DNA of 64,000 nucleotides from Cristatella mucedo (Eukaryota; Bryozoa; Phylactolaemata; Cristatellidae), in NCBI GenBank assembly GCA_009760855.2, contig WPIO01000363.1, forward strand, positions 1 to 64,000, read 5' to 3'. Both the position numbers and the translations under genes were made by a program. Under the pieces are notes generated by a model. That model searched no databases. It was not told where the DNA came from and saw only the letters and a list, made by a program, of their open reading frames with translations. Within the stretch, counting starts at the first letter, position 1. Each line of letters begins with the position of its first letter. Positions 44,436 to 54,315 of the stretch are shown here, in pieces.

Positions 44436-44960
44436 TAACTGAGGTTTGTACGAGGTATTGGTAAACTGCAAGATTCCGAAAAGTGGGCGGTACGATGCTT
44501 AGCCTGGTGGAGGAGTAGATGTGATAGGTAGGCTGGAGCCTAAGAATGAAGGGACCTAAAAGTGAGTGACAAAACTTTGAAATCGATCTATTGCTTGACC
44601 GGCAGCCTGTGCAGGTCGGCTAGAAGTGGTGTGATAAGGCAAGTGAGATGCTCACGACAGACAAGTCTATCTGCTGAGTTTTGCACCAGCTCAAAACACC
44701 TGATTGCACATGCCGGTAGGCCACCAAGCAGTGAGTTACAGAAGTCAAGGCAGGATGTCACAAATGGATCGACCAACTTAGATGTGGTATCCCCATCTAA
44801 ACAAGCCCAAATTTTTCCAATGTTATGTAGCTGAAAGTAGACAGACTTCATTGTGGAGTTTGATGTGGTCGTCTAACGAGGGGTCACTTTGGAACATGGG
44901 ACATACATTTTGAGCTGATTCAATCTGACGAATGCTGGCAGATGTAGTGCTATGGAATTA
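44436..44960 (-). mobile_element. LINE-B C-terminal fragment in D1 copy 1
   Basis: Minus strand: SKLVDPFVTSCLDFCNSLLG, CREHLTCLITPLLADLHRLP. Its 3' end is missing, although the counterpart in copy 2 (52985-53860) keeps it. Confidence 0.85.
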
Positions 44961-45231
44961 TTAAATATATTTATATGCCTGTATATTTTACTTGGCTTTT
45001 TATGCGCCTTCTTGGATGCTTCTGCAAGGATTCTTAAATTGGGTAGTCCTACCCCACGAATTACGCCGGCTAGAGTAAACATTCAGCGTCTTCTCGGGCC
45101 GTCCAGCTCACTCACAATCGATTGCTGCAGTGAGTCACTATATTTAGTGGTCATCGAACCTATAACTCCCCTGGTCAGTGTTGCAGCAGCTGCTCTGCTG
45201 AATGCATGTTCACTATGCCATAACCACGAAG

Positions 45232-45425
45232 ACCACTCTTTAAGTGTCTTGGTCTGTAGTTCCACAAAGACTGTGGGTGATCAACAGGAGTGTTTTGTGT
45301 AGCACACTCCCAGCCTAAGCAGCATTCAGTACGTATTCGGTAGCCAACAGACTTCGTATCACGAAACAAAAATCAAGGAATGCTGAGAAGCATAGCTGAG
45401 TCGGGAGACCTGTTGCACTGTTGCC
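45232..45425 (-). mobile_element. LINE-A 3' fragment in D1 copy 1
   Basis: TAGTTCCACAAAGACTGTGG, GTATTCGGTAGCCAACAGAC and GAAGCATAGCTGAGTCGGGA on the plus strand are the reverse complement of the LINE-A 3' UTR. The same piece is at 54150-54312 in copy 2. Short repeats of GTCGGCACTACTTTTT follow. Confidence 0.75.
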
Positions 45426-46420
45426 TCCTTTCGACCTCGCTCGCTTGTCGATCCAGTCTGCACTACTTTTTCAGGATTAAGTCGGCACTACTTTTTTTGG
45501 GTTTCGGGCCAGTCAGCACTACTTTTTCCCCTTTTGCAAGCTGTTGGCAGCAACCACTACTGCTGTGAAGGCACTGCTCGGCACGGCACTGCTCTGCAAA
45601 ACTGGATTGGCTCCAACATTTTCCTGCTCGTGTCCAACCCTACTCACCTACAATAATGAATTTGACGGCGGAGCTAAGTTTCTGCGAGCGTTTGCCGGGC
45701 AGCTTCTCGGGGAATCGCGTATTCTGTCAGGCATTCGAGCTCGAGTTGTGGGCGGGGCTAAATCGGCCATCAATTATTCTTTAATCTGTTGCGGGTAGAC
45801 GCCGTAGCTCGGAGGATGGTCGGCCTCGGCGTGCGGGAAAGTCTGCTATGAAACGCAGCTTGACAAACAATTAGTCCTCTTGGCATGGTAGAGCTGGATG
45901 CCGACGTAGATATCATAGATAGCTGCGTACAGCCAAAACAACGCTGTGTCAGATTAAATAGAACAAAACAGCACCTATGGCGAAACCGCTTAGGTTAGCC
46001 TCTACTGCTTCACACGCCCAGCTGAGTGGCTATTCACTCGCATCAGCCGCGGTAAATTCGCTCTTCACATTCTAGCGTAAAGCGGGTGCGATCAACTGCA
46101 GAGGTTTTTTCAAGTTATCTTTTTCCAGGAAGTTAGGATGTCCGGGAAAGTTCCTTATAGGTGCAGTCAATGTCCCCCCAAACTGTGACTCATATCCCTC
46201 ATAATAAGTGACATCCGAGGTAAGCACGAATAAGAGGCAATAATTAATACGAAGAAATAATTGATAACAATTAATGATTAACAAGAAGCGAAAATGGTGT
46301 AAGTAGAAATCAGACGCGATAATTCTAAGGCTCGGCCAACAGCGACTATTCAATGTAGTAGTTCAAACCGGCGAGCTGTAAACCGACCTAAGCCGAACAA
46401 CTAGGCAACTAATGCAACGG

Positions 46421-47565
46421 TTGAGTTCGCCGATCAAGTCGTAGCTCCTCATCGTTTCGGAGCATTCCATAACGTTCCGGAGCGATGTCGCCGCGTTTGA
46501 GAGGTTCGCTCCCAGCCCGCTGAGAGAGGAACAAAAGACGTCGCAATGCCATCACGTGCCGTACAACGTACCGTCAATTCGAGGCAGCCGTCGACTAATC
46601 GGCAGGCAATTCCTTTGGAAGTCACAGAGGATCTATTGACCACGCGTGGATTTTGAAAGTATTCTTGGATACATTTATCTTTTCATTTTTTCCATAACCG
46701 TGGCAGAGTTTGCATCTCCAAATTTTTGTAAGTAGAACCGTCATAAGTCGTAAGTGTAAGTGTAAGTGTAAGTGTAGCAGCCTCTACGTCACGCGAGAAT
46801 TGGGCGGCAAACGCTGCCGTAACTGTACTAGTCTCGGTCAAGGTGGGACGAATGCCGATGACGCTTTGAGCTTCTGAAACTTGGCTAATAGTAATACATT
46901 TGTATAGCGCCCTGAGAGAGCTCAATTTCTTTCTAGGAACTTTGAATACGCTATAAAGGAAGCTCGATCATCAAAGGTAGGTGGTAATATCTACGCGTCA
47001 ACAAGTACAACATGGTTAGAGGTAGCAGGCACATTGTCAACATTAGAAATGGTCGATGGTAGCCTGCACACAATGGAACGTCGCAAAGATCCACAAAACT
47101 TTATGAGAAATAGGCATAACGACTTGCCGGTGCCGCAACAATGCATGCAGTTATGCAGGCAATAGCGGAACGTGGTTGCAACAAATTGCGCTCATAGCTT
47201 ATTATGAAAAGTCCTTTCGACAGCGTATAGAAGTACATTTGCCTGCTATGGAGGTTTATAGGCAGTCAGTGCCAGCCGTGGCCAGAGTAAAACTCTCGTA
47301 CCACTCGTACCTATAATAGAGTGCAGCCCCTCGAGTAGCCAACCGAGATATAAAGCTCTGCTTCTCAACAGCTTGAGCGCAACTGACCACCCACTTGACT
47401 TTGTTGTGGCTTTTACGCTGTTTAACCACGAGTTGTCACGTAATTAATTGTAAGCAGTTGTAATTAACTAGCCGCTATTATTGAGCCTCTCATATCTCAA
47501 TAAATAGCTTGCGCTAGCATGCAGCAGTTTTAACGCGCTTTGAGGGCGGAGTGCGATTACCACCG
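46421..47565. other. Spacer with a LINE-B tail and a hexamer repeat
   Basis: A LINE-B 3' end lies on the minus strand at 46890-47065 (ATAGCGCCCTGAGAGAGCTC, TCTTTCTAGGAAC). A (GTGTAA)n run of about four units is at 46757-46780. The remainder, 47066-47565, shows nothing recognisable. Confidence 0.6.
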
Positions 47566-47842
47566 CCATAGGCAACGACAACTACTCTCCTGCTGCCGAC
47601 TATGGCACATGCTTTTCAGTGGTCCTGAGCTGCTACTTCTATGCTACTCACTACCTCAACTGCTCTCCTGACTCTGCTATGCTTCCCACTCGATCTTTGC
47701 TGCGTGAGACGAAGTCTGTTGGCTAACCGAATGCGTACCGAAAGCCGCTTAGGCTGTGAGTGTGCTGTATAAAACTCTCCTGCGTAACACCCACATGGTC
47801 TTTAGGATTTTGTGGAGTTACAGACTGTAATACATTACATAG
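47566..47842 (+). mobile_element. LINE-A 3' end fragment
   Basis: GGCAACGACAACTACTCTCC, CTGCTACTTCTATGCTACTC and TTTGTGGAGTTACAG, ending in AATACATTACAT. The last coding codons and UTR only. Confidence 0.88.
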
Positions 47843-48139
47843 GCAGGGGAAGCACCTGCATCCTATAGCAAAGTTCTCCAGGCCCAAGGGGCTGGAGCAG
47901 TGTACCTCGCCCCCAACCGGGAAACTCTGGCTCCGCCCCTAGCTCGACCCCGTGACCTCGGTCATTAAAGACGAGCATCATGCGTCTGGGCAAAATACCG
48001 GGGGGGGGAGGGGGGCCAGGTGTTGATGCTCGGCTTCACCACCTGTTTAGGATAGGCATCAAGAACTACCGACCGGATATTTTCAGACGCTCGTTTCATC
48101 GCTATATCTTTAGCACTACAGCCTTCAAAATCACGTGCC

Positions 48140-48850
48140 CCGGACTTTGATGCGCACCTCCAGAAACCCGCACGCCGTTCTATTCGCTTTATCTCCGCAG
48201 ATGCAAATAGGCTGACAATGCACGCCGCCGCCAAATGTCAATATAGAGCAGCACCCGACGGCTCCGCTCGCTCGTCAGCCGTCGGCAGAACTCGCGGTGT
48301 CAGATAACCACGTCGTCCGTCCAAGAATGGGCTCGACCAGAGTCGTCTAGAGAAAATCCCCCCGGCGGCAATGGCCGCCACGCCTGGCCTGGCCGCCATT
48401 GTGCGCTGGCGACGGAGGCCGCCGCTCAGGCACAACTTTAAGCAATCACGCGACGACGCGGACGTGTGCACGACCAGCGGACTCGCGCGTCCGGCTGGCG
48501 GCGCTGGAGCGGAGCCAGCGCCGGATGAGCGCCCCCGCGCTAGATTAGATTAGAGCGGGTCGACCGAAGCCGACCTTGTCGCCTTATGCCGCGGTCTTGG
48601 CGAGAGCTCCGCCGGGCGTTGGTTAGGCTACGACTCGCGTTCGAGCGAGCGCAAGAGAGATCGACAGCTTCCTCGTCGACTCCTCGGTCGAATATATTTA
48701 TGACGACACTTTCCCGTCTGGCGACGAACACAGCTCTCGGGTCGCTTCCTGCAGGTCACGTGGACAGCAGCCTCGATGCGCTCGTGATCCACTCGCCTCC
48801 CAGCCATCTTAGTCGCGATTGGCTGAGCCGACGCCTTGGTAACGCGGCGC
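48140..48850. promoter_or_regulatory. CpG-rich island, candidate promoter or first exon
   Basis: CpG dinucleotides are dense here, unlike most of the window. On the minus strand an ATG at 48399 in a good context (CACAATGGCGGCC) opens MAARPGVAAIAAGGIFSRRL, then WSSPFLDGRRGYLTPRVL, to a stop at 48238. The Arg/Ala-rich, acid-poor start would suit a mitochondrial targeting peptide, but no downstream exon is recognised. Plus-strand frames at 48371-48553 and 48586-48897 are also open because of the GC content. The evidence is base composition only. Confidence 0.4.
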
Positions 48851-48883
48851 TCGCTATTAATACTAATACTAATGATAATAATA

Positions 48884-49169
48884 CAGTCAGCCCCTGACTT
48901 ACAAGGGTTAAACTTACGAAAATTCGCCGGTACGAACTCGGCCACGGTCACGCAAAACAATCAAATATCGAAATGTATCAAAGAAAACTTTCGAAATCCT
49001 CGCGCGTTCAGTATATTGGACAAGGCCGAAAATAACAGGGAGGAAACGATGTCTGATAGCTATGCGCTGTGGGTGCCGAGGACTGTCGCTGACCTCCCTC
49101 GACTTACGAAAATTTGACTTTAAAAAAAGTTTGCCGGTACCTATCTATTTCGAAATCGGGGGCGGACTG
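48884..49169. mobile_element. Short pogo/Tigger-like DNA element (MITE), 286 bp
   Basis: Terminal inverted repeats CAGTCAGCCCCTGACTT and, from the other end, CAGTCCGCCCCCGATTT; the inner parts also pair (CTTACGAAAATTCG against CGACTTACGAAAATTTG as internal repeats). It is flanked by TA at 48882-48883 and 49170-49171, the target duplication of the Tc1/mariner/pogo superfamily. CAGTC-GCCC termini are typical of pogo-like elements. There is no transposase, so it would have been mobilised in trans. A decayed relative lies at 30860-31075. Confidence 0.8.
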
Positions 49170-49179
49170 TAATCGTAAT

Positions 49180-49262
49180 AATAGATTTGTATTGTGCCCC
49201 CAGAGAACTCTGTCCAGGCACTCTGCATGTGACGTAAAGGAAGAACGGTCGAATTGTCAGCG
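49180..49262 (-). mobile_element. LINE-B 3' end scrap
   Basis: GTGCCCCCAGAGAACTCTGT and CCAGGCACTCTGCATG match the reverse complement of the LINE-B terminus. It borders the pogo-like element. A C-terminal scrap (GCCAGGCTTTGGGAGCATGC) follows at about 49590-49675. Confidence 0.6.
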
Positions 49263-49565
49263 GCGGTCGTAACTTAGCGAGTTCACTCTGCGACCCACAT
49301 CTCCGATAGAGCTCACGCAGCGGCAGCAGCCGCCGCCGCCGCTCTCCGCGGGAGAATACCGCAAAGGGCGTGAGCTACGCCGTAGCTGGAGCGTTGCCTG
49401 GACGCGCCTACCTAGATAAAGGATATCTGATGATAAGAGAGCGCCGACCAGGTACAAGGGACAAAGTGCCGACTCGGCGGCGACAAGTTAGCGAGTGCTC
49501 CGGCCGCGAACCAGCCCACGCAGCGGCAAGCAACGCCATTGGTCAACGGATTTCGCTGAAACGGT
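49263..49565. other. CpG-rich patch between two LINE-B scraps
   Basis: It includes a (GCC)n run (AGCAGCCGCCGCCGCCGC) and GC-rich sequence on both strands. It may be insertion into the LINE-B remnant, since LINE-B pieces lie on both sides, or part of the nearby island. Confidence 0.35.
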
Positions 49566-49679
49566 AAACGGTCGTGGTCAACGGTCATCGGTAAAAGGAT
49601 GTTAGATCAAGTTTGGCGATGTTGTGACGTCAGTCGTGAGTTAGTGCCAGGCTTTGGGAGCATGCGAACTAACGGAGTA

Positions 49680-49852
49680 GATATAAAATGAATGGCATGT
49701 AGCCTAGGGCTCGGTCGAATGACGTCATCAATTAAACAAATCGTCTTCCGATAAACAATATCACTTCCGCTTGATCGTTTCTCGTCGTCCGATTTGTTTA
49801 ATGGCTGTCGTCATTCTCGAGACCCTATTGTCCATACCCTTCATTTTATATC
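49680..49852. mobile_element. Palindromic MITE, 173 bp, TA target duplication
   Basis: The ends GATATAAAATGAA and TTCATTTTATATC are perfect inverted repeats, and the arms stay complementary for about 65 bases (ATTAAACAAATCG / CGATTTGTTTAAT near the centre) around a loop of about 45 bases. TA occurs on both sides (49678-49679 and 49853-49854). No coding capacity. It sits next to a LINE-B scrap. Confidence 0.75.
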
Positions 49853-50050
49853 TACTAAGAGTTGTTTAGCTTTATGTGTCTATATAACAAATAAAAATGT
49901 CATGACTGCTTATCGATTCCATCACGTGTTCGTAATGGCTGGAGGCAAGCGCGTTAACCATTGCTCCAATAAGTCAATTTCATCACTAACTCATTCAAAT
50001 TTGGTATATAAACTTTACTCTGTTCTTGCCCCCTCCTCATCTGTAACTAA

Positions 50051-50200
50051 TAAGAATGGTAAGGATAGACGATCAAGCAAGTCACCATTTAGGCATCGAC
50101 TGGTACTAAACAAGAATGGTAAGGATAGACGATTGAACAAGTCACCCACTGGGCATCGACTTAAACTATGGGAGAAAGATAAAGGATAGACGATAACTAA
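50051..50200 (+). repeat. 60-bp tandem repeat (2.5 units) within an open frame
   Basis: Units at 50051-50110 and 50111-50170 differ at few positions, and a third decayed part follows. The period of 60 keeps the frame, giving NKNGKDRRSSKSPFRHRLVL then NKNGKDRRLNKSPTGHRLKL at the end of a 131-codon frame (49794-50189). The frame begins inside the MITE, so it is unlikely to be a real gene; a basic repeat peptide of this kind could be chance. Confidence 0.6.
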
Positions 50201-50232
50201 TGTCAATTGGATCCGTTGGAAGTTTTCTTATT

Positions 50233-50754
50233 TGTCGCTCACTTTTAGGTCTCTTCATTCTATGGCTCCAGCCTATCTTTCAGAGATACTACCCCATCAG
50301 GCAAAGCATCGTACCACTCGCTTTTCGGAATCCAACAGTCTAGAAATACCTCGTACAAACCTTAAATCCTTTGGAGACCGTGCATTTAGCTCGTATGCTC
50401 CCACAGCCTGGAACTCCCTCCCGACCTGCATCAGAACATCCCCTGACCTGACCACATTTAAAAGAAACTTAAAAACATACCTATTTAGGACAGCATTTAG
50501 TGGGTCCTTGTGATTCGTCCTCGATGTGCTTATGCGTGCTGACACTGTTCATGCTGCCACTAACCACATTTGCATGCTGACCCAGTGCATGTAACCCCTA
50601 ACCATGTTATTCATTTTGTTTGTTTTTCAAGCATGATTTTACTTACTATTCTATTGTGTATCACTTTGCAGCAAATGTAAAGCGCCTAGAAAGAGATTAA
50701 GTTCTCTGAGGGCGCTTTATCAAGTGCAATATTATTATTATTATTATTATTATT
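50233..50754 (+). mobile_element. LINE-B, 522-bp insertion with a known empty site
   Basis: Open frame to the end of the C-terminal region (SLTFRSLHSMAPAYLSEILP, ESNSLEIPRTNLKSFGDRAF, AWNSLPTCIRTSPDLTTFKR), 3' UTR, the perfect terminal hairpin at 50679-50718 (AAAGCGCC...AGAGA-TTAAGT-TCTCT...GGCGCTTT) and (ATT)n. Copy 1 of the duplication reads AGTTTTCTTATTCTTGCTTG at the same place, so the insertion point lies between TTATT and CTTGC; any target duplication is at most about 5 bases and merges with the ATT tail. Confidence 0.95.
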
Positions 50755-52077
50755 CTTGCTTGTCGGTGTTTGGTCTGCCATTGCTTCTTCCTCCCCCACC
50801 TCTCCATCTTAACCTCCCCTCGCGGTCTCCTCCCCCTTCCCGGTTACTTTTGGCTCTGGTCACCACAAGAGATTTTGGTTATAGCCGAGTGAGTGAGCTT
50901 CGAGAGTCATTCGGCCAAGTCACCTCACCCTAGGTTAGTTAGAGCAGAGCTAGAGGTCAGAGTCTGCCCTAGGACTTGAGGTCAGAGTTTGAGCAATTGG
51001 TCAGAGTTTCAGCTGCAGCTGAGCAGATTTTGCTCCTAGGTAAACGTTGCTGCTCGATGCAGATAGCTCAGCTCAATGCAGCTCAGCTGTTGAACCTTCA
51101 CCCGCCCCCCCCCCATTACCTGCCAGGGCAGACCTTCTCATGGTTTAAGGATCAGTAGCATCAAAGGACTCCGTGCTATCGTGCATCATCGACAAATTGT
51201 GATCGATCTTACACTAATACATTATTATTAGTTGTATCGTAAATAGGAGGTACACTGAAAAACGAAGTGCGAATTTAGGGATACACGTGAAAGCACTGTT
51301 CGGTTAATGTGTATGACTTGCTCAGTAGCTTATTGGTTGGTTGGCTGTACCAGAATCCCGGCTGCCTGCTCCAGAAGGCTCAGCTGTTGCTGCTGCTGCC
51401 TCGATTCGGCAGCACTAAGACCGTTCAACCGTCCTCTCATCTGTGACTGTCACTGGGCTTAGATCATTGATCTTCCAGTCCTCTTGATTGATTATTGATG
51501 ACCTTGTCCTTTCTCCATCCCTTCCCGTGTCATCTTAGTGGCACGGCTAGGTGTAGCAGCACCCGGCGTCCTGCCGGAGCTGCACAGTGCTTTCGGAGCT
51601 GCCTTCTTCCATGGCTCAACTTGTGTCCCCTGTGGCTCGAGCTTTCCACCACGTACGTCTGCCGTCTCGCCGAGCTTTGTCGTACGCGAGATAGCAGTGA
51701 TGATGGCCGATGTCGCCGAGCTGTCTGACTCCTAGAGCTTGCAGCAGCATCTAGTCACTTTGCTCAGCTCAACGATCCAAGAGCCAGACACCTGTGGCTG
51801 GCCATCGTCACGTGTGCAGCGCCCCCTCCCCCGGGGTGAAGGGACAGGTGCCACTGAGGCAAGCGAATACGGATAGCCTGGACCCTCGGTCACAGCGAAC
51901 AGGTCACCGAACACAGATAACATGCAGTGATGTGACTGCAGCACTTCGATACGTCTGTCCTCGAACCACGGCCTCTGCTGCAGTGGCAGCAGTACCCTGT
52001 GTCTAAGCAGCAGGCCAAGCCGTGAGTGAAGCACTCCTACAGCAGCTCGTTAGTCCTGCAGTGACTGCACTGCAGTG

Positions 52078-52312
52078 ACATGGTCGTCGTGTCTGTTGCT
52101 TCGTCTCGCTGATATCCAGCAGCTCAGCTCACTGACGCTCGCACCGTACGTGCTCTGCAATAACATGGTCGTGTCTGTTGCTCCGTCTCACTGGTGTCCA
52201 GCTGCTCAGCTCGCTGACACTCACGCTGTAGTGACATGGTCATGTCTGTTACTCTGTCTCACTGGTGTCCAGCTGCTCATGATGCTCATGCTGCCGTACG
52301 TGCTGCTAGCAT
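52078..52312 (+). repeat. Tandem repeat in D1 copy 2
   Basis: Counterpart of 43678-43920: ACATGGTCGTCGTGTCTGTT and TAACATGGTCGTGTCTGTTG units, with the third unit shortened. Confidence 0.65.
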
Positions 52313-52485
52313 CGTACTCCTTCATGTCGTGCTTCCCAGCAGTGGATGACCGGCGGATGTCATCATGGCCACTTGAATGCAATTGAGTGGCCCACTGCAA
52401 GCTGCTTTAGTCGCTTGCCGAACGAAGGCTACACGAGAGCCGAAGTAAAGCCGGCTGAGCTGAAAGCACCGGTCAGCTGATGCTG

Positions 52486-52592
52486 ATACCGCCTCATGTA
52501 CATAGCAGCACAAGAGCCTTAAGGCCACCATCACTGCTTGCAGAGGGCTCAAAGAGATTGCCTGCTGCAGGACTCAAGAAACCTGAACACCC
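52486..52592 (-). repeat. SINE S1 fragment in D1 copy 2
   Basis: Same body fragment as 44088-44196 (GGCTCTTGTGCTGCTATGTA on the minus strand); head lost. Confidence 0.65.
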
Positions 52593-52984
52593 AAAGTAAT
52601 ACCAGCCAATCAGCCGTGCATTTGTTTCATGATGCCTGACGCAGTGAATGTCAATTCAGTGTAAAGTATGCATTGCAATGTCTGCACAGTGGTCTCTCTC
52701 CCCTATTCAATTCAAAGTTTAAGTGGCACTCAGTGAATCAGTTGCGTCTTTTAAACTGTGTGAAACAAGTCGATACAGATGAAATGCTTCTACATCTACA
52801 TGATGGCTGTTTTTTAACTCGGTGAACGACTGTAAAGTTATTGATTGTATGTTGCACGAAGGTATTAACATAAGCATGCAGTTTCTGGGCCAAATATGCA
52901 GTTGGCAGCTGCTCTCGTAGGCAGCCGGCTGCTGCTACATCTTTGCACTGGCTCTTGGTGATCTTACTATTACATACGGTAGGT

Positions 52985-53860
52985 ATGATAATAATTTTAC
53001 ACTTGATAAAGCACCCCGATAGAACTCAAATCTTTCTAGGTGCTTTACATTTGCTGCAAATTAAACCCAATCAAATGGTGAGTGGTATCATGCTTGATAA
53101 ACGAATGGCATGATTAGGAGTGACATGCATAGGTCAGCATGCAACTGTGGTTAGAGGCAGTGTGCTACAGTGTCAGCGAGCATAAGCACATAAAAAGACG
53201 AATCACAGGGACCCACTAAATGCAGTCTTAAATAGGAGTGTTCTTTTTAAATGTGGTCAAGTCAGGGGATGTTCTGATGCAAGTAGGCAGTGAGTTCCAG
53301 GCTTTGGAAGCATACGAACTAAATGAGCGATCTCCAAAGGATTTGATGTTTGTACGAGGTATTGGTAAACAGCTTGATTCCGAAAAGTGGGTGGTACGAT
53401 GCTTAGCCTGGTGGGGAAGTAGATGTGATAGTTAGGCGGGAGCCTAAGAATGAAAGGACCTAAAAGTGAGTGACAAAACTTTGAAATCAATCTATTGCTT
53501 GACTGGTAGGTGTGCAGGTCGGCAAGAAGTGGTGTGATATGGAAATTGCGATGCTCACGACAGACAAGTCTAGCTGCAGAGTTTTGCACCAGCTGAAAGC
53601 CCCTAATTGCACATGCCGGTAGGCCAGCAAGCAGTGAGTTACAGAAGCCAAGGCAGGATGTCACAAATGGATCGACCAACTTAGCTGCGGTATCTCAATC
53701 TAAACAAGCCCGAATTTTAGCAATGTTATGTAGCTGAAAGTACAGACTTTGTTGTGGAGTTTGATGCGGTCGTCTAACGAGAGGTCACTTTGGAACATGA
53801 GACCTAGATTGCGAGCTGATTCACTCGGACAAATGCTGGCAGAGGTAGTGCTATATATGT
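52985..53860 (-). mobile_element. LINE-B in D1 copy 2, with complete 3' end
   Basis: Terminus ACACTTGATAAAGCACCCCG and CTTTCTAGGTGCTTTACATT; C-terminal region FVTSCLGFCNSLLAGLPACA, QLVQNSAARLVCREHRNFHI on the minus strand. Copy 1 keeps only its upstream part. Confidence 0.88.
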
Positions 53861-54147
53861 ATTATATATATTTATATACCTAAATATTTCACTGGTCTTT
53901 TTTATGTGACTTCTTGGATGCTTCTTTGAGTATTCTTAAAATGGGTATTCCTACCTCACGAATTAAGTTCAGCTATAGTAAACACTAAGCGTCTTCTCGG
54001 GCCGTCCAGCACACTCACAATCGATGGCTGCAGTGAGTCACTATATTTAGTGTCCATCGAACCTATAGCTCTCCTGGCCAGTGTTGCAGCTGTGCTGCAG
54101 AATGCATGTTCACTATGGAATAACCACTAAGACTACTCTTTAAGTAT

Positions 54148-54315
54148 CTCAATCTGCAGTTCCACAAAGACTGTGGGTGATCAACAGGAGTGTTTTGTGT
54201 AGCACACTCCCAACCTAAGCAGCATTCAGTACGTATTTGGTAGCCAACAGACTTCGTATCACGAACCAAAAGACAAGGAAGGCTGAGAAGCATAGCTGAG
54301 TCGGGAGACCTGTTG
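54148..54315 (-). mobile_element. LINE-A 3' fragment in D1 copy 2
   Basis: Same piece as 45232-45425: AGTTCCACAAAGACTGTGGG, TTTGGTAGCCAACAGACTTC on the plus strand. Confidence 0.75.

Larger units (their letters stand above)
42325..46420 (+). repeat. Direct duplication D1, copy 1 (4.1 kb)
   Basis: From AATTGGATCCATTGGAAG to GGCAACTAATGCAACGG the sequence is collinear with 50205-55216, at roughly 95 percent identity by eye over most of the length, falling at the right end (after about 46130). Copy 1 lacks the LINE-B insertion of copy 2 at 42353 and lacks about 530 bp of a LINE-B 3' part near 44434. It contains a tandem repeat (43678-43920), SINE S1, LINE-B and LINE-A relics, and no convincing gene. 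An 84-codon frame (45544-45798) is open in both copies but unrecognised. The unit has no obvious terminal inverted repeats. Confidence 0.9.

Noticed and set aside
45544-45798. 84-codon frame conserved in both D1 copies (45544-45798 and 54449-54703) as a gene
   Set aside because: About ten amino-acid changes in 84 between copies that are about 95 percent identical show no protein-level constraint. Openness is inherited from a recent duplication.
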